Assembly (NCBI RefSeq): GCF_030272615.1
Contig: NC_081410.1
Coordinates: 125,801,640 to 125,865,639, forward strand
DNA length: 64,000 nucleotides
Source of the DNA: Cryptomeria japonica
Lineage: Eukaryota > Streptophyta > Pinopsida > Cupressales > Cupressaceae
Reading direction: 5' to 3'
Below, in pieces: positions 23,401 through 35,400 of the stretch. Numbering within the stretch: the first letter of the stretch is position 1; each line of letters begins with the position of its first letter. Below the pieces are notes generated by a model that was not told the DNA's origin, ran no database searches, and was given only the letters and a program-made list of their open reading frames with translations. Position numbers and translations under genes: made by a program.

Positions 23401-26400
23401 CAGCTTTAATTCAGCTTATGAAAATGGCAGATTTTATTCATACAAATCATCACCCTTTACTCAGTATCGTTGTGCCATTTCTGCAATGATTTGTTGCTGC
23501 TGCTGATTGAGGTCCCTGCAAATTGATACAATTGGCCCATTTAGATAACAGTTCTGTTTACTCAAATGGTCACGGCCTCAAATGAGAATCATACTATAGT
23601 AATCCTTGTTACCTTGAAGAATATGGATCACTGCAAACCAGTTATGAATTGTAGATTCGAAAGGATATTTCTTTAATTACAAAATGAAAATTGATCCAAT
23701 CTGCACAACAGTGATTTTTGTGTGAAATCACTCCAAAATATTGTGGGTTTCCATCCTCCAATTCTAGACCTAGACGATTTCTGCCCTCAGTTAAATTTTG
23801 AACAGAATTCCAATGCTCAAACAAGGAATAGAAACCAGAAAATAGAATGCATAATTAATATGTCTCTTCCTCCTTGCTTGAAGGCCTGTCTTAAATAGAC
23901 TTCTCCTCCAAAAGATATATGTCTTCAAATTTCCTTCATGACCATTGATTGATAGTTGAGAGGAATTATTTAAAATAAAATTTAATCATGATAAATTGTC
24001 ATATTTTTCATTTTAATTCTACTTGAGGCTGTCTTTATTATAATCGTAAGATTTGGCTATAGATATTGCCACCCAAGATTTAAAGGTCTATGGGAAGCAC
24101 AAGATACTTAAAAGGATCAATATGACAAGAATAAATTGTATTTCTATCAAAAAATGCCAATAGAATGAATGCACAATAGGACAACAATAGGGCAAGGTGA
24201 GACATAGGATAACATAAGATTATGACAAATGTCTAATTTTATGGTATAAGAAATAAAGTAATAGATATCCTATGTGTATCCTATGTAAACTTAAGTGATA
24301 AGATGTGAAAGGGAATAATAGTGGAACTAGATAGATAAACCCCTATACACACCAACACCCTCCCCCTTCCCCACCTTAAGTGCAACTTAGGAGGAAGAAA
24401 AAATATGCAAATATGAGTTCCAATTACTAGGCCCAATGAGGTAACCATGTACAAATTGTTAGTTTAGGAACAGACTGATAACAGAAAGCAGACAATAACA
24501 AATGCAACACACATAACACAGCAGTACCCTGGGAAAACCTCCCTCTTGGAGGTGAAAAACTCAACAACAAAAGATCTCAGATTTTATTAATTAAACTCAG
24601 TAGCAGATTTACAATCTTGCTTCACACATGAAGCATGCTTCAAATTAGGGCACACATTAGAGTAGACTTATCTGTAGTTGCTACAATAATCTGATTGTGA
24701 AGAATTCACTTGACCTTGAATGACTTGCAGCTTTAGATGAAGTTCACTGACACTGTGAACAAGTTTGCCAGCCCTAAATGAAGGTTCACCAACCTTAGAG
24801 GATATTCACCAATCCTAGATAATAGTTCGCTGATCCTGGATGATTATCAGAATGAATTCGCTGCACTGAATATCTGATTGCTAGAAGTAATTTGCTGAAT
24901 AGACAGGTAGATCGCTGATGATGCAATTGATAATCTTGCTGAATGAATGAACTTGTATATATATGCAATTTGCCACCCAAATTGCTGTAGGTCAGCCTTG
25001 TGCAATTTGAATTTACCATAACAATTTGGCACTCAATAACTAATAAATAGGGTTTGCCCAATACGGTTTACACGTTCCATAAATTGGGGCCAGACGAATA
25101 TATATTTCAAATTACAATTACAAGTTACATGCTGCCGCTCACATAGGGCCAGACCTAAGTATGATTTACATATCAAATTGTTGTCGTCATTATGGCTAAG
25201 GCCGACAGGCCACTTAGCCATCAAACATGCTAGGTCAGCTCTAGAAGGATCCGACCTAGCTACACATCAACACAAATCAATATTTCACAAATGGAGAAAA
25301 AGAGAAATCATAGTGGGACAAAACTACTTCCGAAAAGAGAAAAAAAAAAAGAAAAATGGTCTCAAAAAGATAAGGAGGAGAAAGCAGTATGTGAGGGAGA
25401 AATCTTTCCATCAAAGGGAATGAAGAGAGAAGGTCAACTGATCTTTCACCCGCAAGAGAGCTCGCAAATGATGACAATAACCCTTACTGAAGGGTTTGGT
25501 GAAGATATGTGCAACCTGCTTTGCTATAGGGCAATATTGCAAATCAATGTCGTGCTCTTTTATTAGCTCCTTAATGTAGTGCATATAGATCTCGGTTTGT
25601 TGATGTTGAACTGGGTTCTTCAAGATCTGGAATGGTGAAGCCAAACTCAGTCGGAATATTTTGAAGCTAAATAGCCTCAGTGGTTGCATTAACAGCTCTT
25701 TGATACTTATCTCAGTTAAAGAAAGAGTGATAGCAAGCTGCATCTTACTCCGCTATCAAATGGGGTTTGAACCAAGATGAAAGTAGTAAGATGTGGACTT
25801 ATGATCATCAAGATCACCAACCCATTCAATATCTGTATATCCAACTAAGTCTACCTTTGTACCTGTTGCATAGGGAATCCCATAGTGATGAGTATCTTGT
25901 ATATAATGCAAGATGCGTTTGGCAGATTTCTAATGAAGCTTATTTGGTTCTGCATAAAGTGTGAAACCATGCCAACTGCAAAAGAAATTTAAGAGTGAGT
26001 CTGAGTCAAATAAATGAGGCTCCCAACAAGTTGATGATACAAAGTGGCATGAACTAGTGGAGTAGAACACTTGGCCTCAAGTTTGACTTTTGATAGAAAG
26101 GGAGTTGGAGCCGGCTTACAATCAGCAATGTGGAATTGAGCAAGTAGATCATGAGTGTACTTGGGTCGAGCAAGAGTGATCCTAGAAGAAGATTGAGTGA
26201 TCACTTTCTTGAGAAAGTAGTGCAAAGGGCTCAAGTCAATCAAAGCAAATCTTTCTTGTAAAGAAGATTTGACTCTGCCAATGATGGATGATCTCCTTGT
26301 AATGATTAAGTCATCAACATAAAGAACAAGATGCAAATGAGAGTCATCCTGTCACAAATGTAGACATTTGGATCCAAGTGACATGTAAAGAATCTTGATT

Positions 26401-29400
26401 GAGAGAAGAAAGGAGTCCATCTTGGCATACAAATCACTAGGGGCTTGCTTGAGGCCATCGATAGACTTAATCTACAAACCAAATGAGAATCTTGAGTAAA
26501 TCCATATGGTTGCTTCATGTATATCTCCTCCTAAAGATCCCTATGAAAAAATGTAGTCTTTACATGCATTTGATGTGTAGCCCATCCATGTGTAATAATG
26601 GCAAGAGTCAAGCGAGTGGAATTCATCTTAGTGATGGGGGCAAAGGTCTTTCTGTAATCAACAACAAAAATCTATGAGAAACCTTTGGCCTCAAGCTGTG
26701 CTTTGAACTTGTCCACAATTCCATCTACTACTTATTTGGTCTTATAGATCCACTTACATCGAACCATTTTGTTTCCCTTAGGAAGAGGAACCAAGTCCCA
26801 TGTGTTGGTTCCACATCAAGGAACTACTCTTCCTCTATTGTGGAATCCCACTCAATAATTCGAATCCCACTCAATAATTCTTGATGCTTCCTCAAATGAT
26901 TGTAGATTAGAAGTAGAGGCAATGTAGACATGTGGAAGATGTTGATGTCAGCCCCGAGTCTAATGAGTGTTTGAAGGATCCTTGATAAAAGTGCTTGTTG
27001 CTTGTAGTTTGCCGAGCCCATTGAGGCAATGAAGATGAGTATGAAAGATGAGAATCCTCAACCTTTGAATGTGAACCCTGCAAAAGTGTAATCCTTTGAG
27101 ATTGAGGCGAGGTAGAATCATTTGAGTTAAATGATGAAGAGACTTAGAGGGCAGGCTAGGAGAGATTTTTTCAAATTGAACACCATCTGACTATCCAACA
27201 AAGATGCAAGGGCTGGTTTGAGGTTCCAAATCTTTTCATATTTTTTGGGGAACGCATGCCCAATTTGGAGAGTCAAAAACTCAAAAATGCCTCAATTGGT
27301 TTCCTACCATAGCAAGCTTTAAAAGTACCTTTCAACGCCTTGTGGGGAGATTGATTTCGAATGTGTTTAGCCCATTAATGGCTTCAACCCAATATTTTGG
27401 ACCAAGAGAACAAGCACGAATCATTTCTTTCAGCAACATCATTCTATTGTGGTGTGTATGCATTGAATGCTGAAGATCTATCCCTTTGATAGTACATAAT
27501 TGCACAAGATGGTTTACACATTCTCGACCATTGTTAATGCATAAAATATTGACATACTTTCTAGATTGCTTTTTCAACATAACTATGACTTCTTGAAACT
27601 TGTCAAAGACATCATTCTTCTGGTGAAGAAAGTATATCCAAGTGTATTTGGAGTATTCATTAATGAAGGTGAGCACATAGCAATCCTTATTGAAATATAA
27701 AGTTGGACATGGACTTGGTAGATCACCGTGAACCAACTGAAGGACTTCTAAAGCCTTCCATGACTTCCTCTTTTCAAACTTTCTTTTCAAAGTTTGCTCA
27801 TAGCACAACTTGGACACACAACATTTAAAAAACTAATTTGAGGGAGACTTGTGACCATAATTTGTGAGTTGAGCTGCAGAAGATAGTAGTAGTAAAGTTG
27901 GCCAAACCACTCATGCCATATCTTACTCATTGAATTTGAATGAGTGAGTAATGTTGTGGAAGGAGATTTTGGCTCAAAGTGGGAGAATGTATTTAGTCAA
28001 GAATCATTATCAGCCTGTCCTATTTCAACCAAGGCATCATCCTCAAGATTATTGACCGCAATTGTATTAGGAGAAAAATTTCTTACCATTCCCAAATTGA
28101 GTTACTTGATTGAAGGAAGGTTGGCACACAAGTCAGGAACACAAAGATCATTTTCAAATGATCCATCATCTATGTCAACCAAACATTTTCCTACAAATTC
28201 CACTTGAGCATCATCGCTTGCAAGAATGTATGTCACCATACAACGCTCCAATGAAGAGAAATGTTCTTTATTAGAACCCATGTGATGTGCAATACTTGAG
28301 TCAAGGATCCACTACTAAGAAGATTTTGTGGTTGCATTAGGTGCAGGTCCTCTAACTTTCCTTAATTTTGAAGTGGAAGAAGATGGAAAATTGATGTGAT
28401 TTTTCTTGATAATGCGTGTCAACTCATCAATTTGCTTATTATGGCAACACTGATCTTCATGACCTAATTTCTTACAATATGAACTAGTCAGTCTCTTCTT
28501 TGATTGTGCTTTATCTTTGTGTGTCTTGTTTTTTGATTGCTTTTGTTTCTTACTGGATGTCGTCCCATGCCCTATCACCAAATCTCGTGACTTGGATGAC
28601 TTGAGAATATCCATGGAGATCAACTTTGTTTGTTCAAGCATCAACATCTCTAAAATCAATCGAACAATAGTGTAGTATAGGCATTTTCCATAGTCAAATC
28701 ACGAGTTTGGAAACTAGGAAGGAAAACTACATATTCTAAAGGAAGTTTTTTTGACAAATTGAAGATCAATTGTGCATCCTTCTTAACATTACCATAGTCT
28801 TTGAGTTGTGCTTTTAATTCATGAGCTTTAGATACATAATCTTGGATATTGTCAATTTTTTTTGGATCTAGATTAGTGAGATCATTATAAATTTTGTATC
28901 TCCCTATTCTTATTAGTGTGATTAAATAATTGAGCAAGTTTATTCCAAGCCTCCTTAATTGTTTCACGCTTATCAATCTGAAAGATGAAGAAAGACAAAG
29001 TCAAGAGAAACAAATTTACGTAGAGTTCAAAGAGCCATAGTCTTTTAATGAGCCAGTTCACTTTTTATTTAGAATTGGTTGGTTTTGGAATGGATCCATC
29101 AAGGCAGTGAATTAGACGTCTTTCCATTAGTCTACTCCAAGCTTCTATTTTCCATGATGAATAGTTATGTGAAGTTAAAAGAGGAAACTTAGAATGACCC
29201 ATGGCTAATATATTGAGAGCACAAGGGAGAACTCGAATCACAATCACACAATTCAACCTCCCCAATTGCAAATATGATTTGGCACTTAGTGAGGTTACAA
29301 TTGCCATTGCAAAAAAAAGCTAGTAGTCTTTTATCTCACTGCATTACGAAGCTACAATTTTTTATCACAATGACTATAAATCGATAACACCACTGTGAAG

Positions 29401-32400
29401 TACACAAAAAATCTGCATTTTTTTAAGTTGCACCTAAAAGGAGTTTGTATGAGCTTGAACGGAGCCCCAAAATTTCCCAAAAGGATAACGATTCAACACC
29501 ACCTAGGACAACTTGCAATTTTTGGAAAATCTGTGTTATTTGCACCATTGTGTAGAGCACGATAGACTAGCCCAAACAAAAAAATTTTGCTCATAAATTG
29601 AAGTTTGTGAGTCAAAATATTTCGTTCAGAAGTTGAACTCCAAATTTGAAAGCTTCAATCAACAAAGGAGCCAAAATTCAAAAACAACTTGGTAACATCA
29701 TGATGATGCCATTGCTAAATTTGGTAGAACTGTTTCTAGTTTTGTTATCAAATGTAAAATGTTGCTAGCTAAATTTAGAACACTGCTAAAAATTGGAACT
29801 TTTGCAAGATCTGGTTGTATTAGATCTTGTTGCATTGCTAAATCTGAAAATCTGTCAAAATAACTGCTAACTTTGGTGGATTTGCTTTATGGGGATTTTT
29901 TTTGAATTTACTATTTTTATTCTTTTTGTAGAGATTTTTGTTTAAATTTTGGAATTTTTTTAAATTAAAAAATATGGGTGGTGTGGGGGCAATGTGGGGG
30001 CCACATCACATGCCCAAATGAAGAGGGGCGAGGCCCTTTGAATGTGATTGTGACTTAGGGGTCGACAAACCCTGTAAGTGTTGCAACCTCTTGGTGTGGG
30101 GTTTGTGCCTATTGAAGGTGCTCCCTTGTATACTATTGTAGGGTACATAGGTACCTTGTGAAGCATTTTTTTTGATTTTTAATAATTTAAAAGACTTCTA
30201 CAAGCTTTAAAAATTACAGTTCTATTAGTAATTTTTTTTTGTCATTAAAAAAAATTCATAGAGAAAAATATAATTTTTTTATTTTGAAAATTGTATTGCA
30301 CAATAGAGGTTGGGCTGTATGACTTAGCTTGCTAAAAAAGTTTTGCCACAAAATCAATTTGTCCAAAATTGACGATTTGTTAGTCAATCTTACTTGCTTA
30401 GGTAGTCTGGATGCATTGGTAGGCTTTGGTTGGCTCCACCAACCTCCCAAAATGTACCTGCAATACAACGCTACAATAGGAACCCCCCAAACTTCTATCA
30501 TACTTATTTGATTCTATAGATCAACCAAGGATGCAAGATAAGAGCATACTCAATGCTTGAAGAAAATACAAGAACTACAAGATCTGCATTTAAGATCTCT
30601 TAGAAGACTATTTGAAGGCAACTTGCTCTTATACCATGTAAGATTTGGCTATGGAGATAGCCACCCAAGATCTAAAGACCTAGGGAAAGCACAAGATCAC
30701 TACGATAAGAATAAACTGTATTCTTAGCAAATAATGCTAGTTAAATGAATGTACAATGTATGTGAGACCTTTGGTTGTGTAGGCTAAGGTGAGACATAGG
30801 ACAACATAAGATTATGACCTATGTTACCTTGAGCTTCTGGGATGGGAATGGTAGGGGACAGTGGGATGAGTTTCCGGGACGACAACTATTTTTTGCCAAT
30901 TTTGGGAACGACGGGGGACAGCAAAGGGGACGGATATATAAAATATAGGGAAAATTTAAAATATATAGGGAAATTTTAAATGTTCATATGAAAAATAGAT
31001 AAAGCATGTATATATACATTATATTTATATGAAAACATGGATAAAGCATGCACATGTACATTATAGAAACTTAACTGTAATGTCCCCTACTAAGAGGTTG
31101 TCTGTTTCCCAATAAATTAACCCATGTTACAATACGTTATTGTGGTTTCAATTCACATTTCTAAACCTAATGCATGAATTATTATTAGCAATATATTTGA
31201 TATTTATTATATTCATTCCTATCTTAATTGTCTTTACTAATCCTAATTAGGGATGGGGATTTACTGTCTTAGAGCACTGACACCAACTACAAAGAGGCTC
31301 CCTCAAGGCCAAGACTATGATCCTACCCATCTTGGGCTCAGCATCACTTGTGATGGGTTTACTCGCCTTTCCCTACACACACCAACGTATTCTCTCATAG
31401 TCATTAGCAAATGAATTAAAGTCTAGGCCACTAATATTATAGTCTTCCATGTACTATGAATGTATATGAAATAAGTTTGACTGTCATACATATTGCAGTC
31501 TATATTAATAGTACTATTAAATTCTGCATAAGAACATTATCAGACTTCATATATTAAGCACATCCCTATGCGTACCACCAAGAACAAGGATGCTACTGCC
31601 TGTAACTTAATAACAGCTATTATTTAAACAGTTTGTATTAACAGTATTAGTTTTAGACTGCTATATTATGTTGACCATTATATTACGATATGTCAATAGT
31701 ATCATTGTGTACCAACAGAATTGTATTAATATTGATTGTATTAGTATTCCTTGTATCCACAATATTAAGTTATATTAGAAATGTTAGAAATGTCAGTATT
31801 GAATTATATTAACAAGAGTTAATTTACTAGAAGTGTTAATTATTTTATCTATGCTATGCTAAACTGGCCTAATAAATCAGTATCCTAGAACTACTAATCT
31901 ACTCATACAGTGGAGTTTTTCCCAGTTACTGTTCTGCAGTATTTCCATCCGCATTCCCTCCTCTTTCTCTTCCCGTATCCTCTTCTTATCCTAAATTTTC
32001 GTGTCCTCTCGGCTGGGGGAAAGACTGTCTATTTGAATTAAAGTTGAACTACATTTTTTTAATTAAAAATGCATTTTTTTTGCAAAATTTAATGAGAAGA
32101 TGCATCCAATGAGTCAATAAATGAGAACAGAAAAGAAATAAGCTGATTCTAGATATATTTAAATGCAAAGTATCTACAAAATTGCATCCTCATGAGGAAT
32201 GCTGATGGCTGGAAGCCTGGAAGCAAAATAGTAAATAGTTTTTGTAAAACCAAAAGTAAATACATCATTACAATTACAACTTCCTCTTCCTAGCTCTAGC
32301 AAAAACTGGGGGAGAGGTAGAACTAGAGGGTCTAGTCCTAGAAGTCTGCAGTGGGCATGAGGCACGTGACTATGCCTCCTCGCTCGGTATGGCTGGCTCA

Positions 32401-35400
32401 TCCTCCATCCTAGCTGAAGCTATGTCTCCACCTTCTTTTGGCACTGACAATGACTTCTCATCCTCATCCTCTTCCTTCTCAATGTCGTCCAGCATGAAAC
32501 CAAATCCACCCCCCTCCTCCTCCATAGCCTGCCTCTCGAAATCAGTGATGTCATCCTCGGAAAACAATGGAGGCTGCTCCTGTGATGTTTGATCATCACT
32601 ATAAGGATCTATATCATCCAAGTCAATTAGACTGCCTTCTACTTCCTCTACCTTCCTTACGTGCAATCGAAGATTATATTGCACGAAGACAAGGTCATCG
32701 AGGCGTTTCTGTGCTAACTTGCTCCTCTTCTTCGTGTGGATTGCTTCAAACAAGCTCCAATTGCGCTCACAACTGGATGAACTACAAGGCTGACATAAGA
32801 CTCTGAGGGCAAATTTTTTGAGATGTGGGGATTTTTTGAGATGTGGGGTTTTTCCACCTCAATTTTGCCACCAAGCATCTGCACAATATTTTTTTGTGAA
32901 AAGTTAAAAAGCAAAAGAGAAAAGAGAAACATAATTTATCAATTTATCAATCACTTTAGATCCCAAAATCCAAATGGCAAATGTTATACCTAGTGTTTGA
33001 GTGGTTTTTCCTCTCCTAGCCAGCTCTGAAGAGAATAGCTTACCCCTTGCTTCCTCATAATTTTGGAGTTTGCTCACAATGAGGTCTCTCTCCTCAACAT
33101 CGGGTACCATCCTCTCAATGTATGTAGTGAGGCCCTCCATAACCTCTCCATTAAGATTTGAGTTTAGCCATGCTCCACTCACAAACATGCTCCACTGAGG
33201 CTTCTTTGATTATGGTGAGTTTAGCCATGCTCCACTCACAAACATTTGTTTCAAAGAAGTCAATGCAGCAAGAAGGCTTTGCAATGTGAAGAAAATCGTT
33301 GTAAATCTTGTGACACCAACTCTCACTGAATCTTTCCCTTTGTGTGCTCTCTCATCAAATTTAGAACCCAAGGGTGATTGTAAATATATTTGGTGATCCT
33401 CCTTGCACCTTCCATAACTAGAGTCACCCACTCAAGTTTTCCTGTGTCTTCCAAAAGAAGGTCAAGGACATGTGCTGCACAAGGTGTCCAAAAAAGAGTG
33501 CGGTGCCTCTCTTGGAAGATTCTACTTGCATCCAAGAAAAACAAAGCTACAACAAATGAAAATATTGCTAAAGGTGATAATTAAAAAGGATTCTACCTGT
33601 TGCATTATCTGTGATGTTTTGCACCACATTCTCTACTCCCATCTCCATGACAACGTGCTCCAACATTCTAGCCAATGTTTCTGCATTTTTCACCTTGCTG
33701 GAGGCATCAACCGATTTCAAGAACACTACATTTTCCTTGCAAGCAGCCAAAAAATTAATGATGGTGCAGTTCTTGCCATCTGTCCACCCATCAGAAAGAA
33801 TGGTGTAGTCATATTTTGCCCATTCAATTTTTTGGTTCTCCACCACTTCTTTTGCCCTAGCAATTGCATTTGTGAGCAACCTACAAGAACAAAGTGAAAT
33901 TAGTTCTTAACTTCTTATTACACAATTTTGATTTAATAAACAAGAAATTTAAAAACAATTAAAAATGAAATCAAGTGGACTATTTAGTAATTTACTAACC
34001 TCCCACTCAAATCCTTGCGAGAAGGGGTCTTGTACCCTTTTTCTGCAACTGTCATTGCGGTCACCAAATTCAGCCAAAAAGGATTTTCTGCCACATTGAA
34101 TGAAATGTTGTTGAAGTCCCAAAAATCAGCACATGCAATGTCGACTTTCTCATGTGCTTGTGCCTCCCTATTCCATTTAGTTGCCTCTAATGATGGCTGT
34201 GCTCTAGGTGTGTTCCTGGGCACAACATAATCACCTATGGACCTTGATCGTGATGCAACAGTGCCACTGCTAGTGCTAGGTACTCTACTAGAGGAAGCAG
34301 AAGTGATGGGCGAGGTGGTGGTGGGTTTGCAGATACGTGGGCCACACAGAGAGCCCACTATGCCCTCAAGTGCTTGTTCTTCTTTAATGTCAATAGAAGC
34401 ACCTTGAGATTCAACTATGGCTGATCTCATGGCTTGCTTTGCCCTCTCCCTTTGCAATTTCTTCTCTTCCTTAGCTGCAAGTAGGGCATTCATTTCTCAT
34501 TTTATTCCAGGAGTGGTCCCTATGCATTCTCTAGCATCATGCCTATCTATATCTGCAAGGTGGTATTTGATGCGGTTGATGCCTCCATGAAGTGTTTTTT
34601 CACACTCAATGCAAATAACTGCCCCAGGTTCCGGTCCCTCATAGGTATACCTCCAAGCCCTATCTCACGCACCTTTAGGACGGGTGCCTATATATCCAGA
34701 TGGGCATGGTTCTAGTGGCCAATCAAAACTTGCCATAATTAATGCTTAGTTAACCTACACATACAAAGTGAAAAAAAGTTTCATTTTAGTTAAACAATCT
34801 AGCAAACTATCTAAATTAGTTGAAAAAAATTTAGACATCATTCAAAGTTTAAAAAGAAAAAAAAACTATTAGGGTTTGATTTTTTTTGGAAAACTAGATA
34901 TTCTTCAAAAAAATAGTGAAAAAATCAACAAAACTTGTCAAAACTAGTGTTAAATCTTGTTCAAATAACTTAAAAAGATTTGAGACTACTTAGGAATGAT
35001 TTCTAACTCATCTAGATTCAATAACCTGGGAATCTGATTTTTCTTGAAAAATCACCTCAAATCCCCTTCAAAATCCCCTTCAAATCCACTTGGAATTCGC
35101 AAGAATCGCTCAAAATCACCTTGCAAGAGTGTTGTAGTCACCCTTCCCCCTTCCCAGCCAAAAACCCAAGCTAAAAATATGAAATGAAATGTATTTTTGA
35201 CCTTTTTTTCTGTTATGATGGAGCGGCCGATTTTTTGTCTTGGACTCGCCGAGTTTGAGTTTTTGTCAAAAACTCAGTGAGTTAAAGTCAAAAAGACTCA
35301 CAGGGTTAAAAAACTCAGTGAGTTTTTACAGCTCTCCGAGTACCCTGCGAGTAGTCCAACTATGATTTGAAGTATTGCAACGGACGTGTCTCTTCCTTAG

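Noticed and set aside
32389..33897. Plus-strand ORFs opposite the hAT transposase
   Set aside because: Antisense shadows of the minus-strand transposase.
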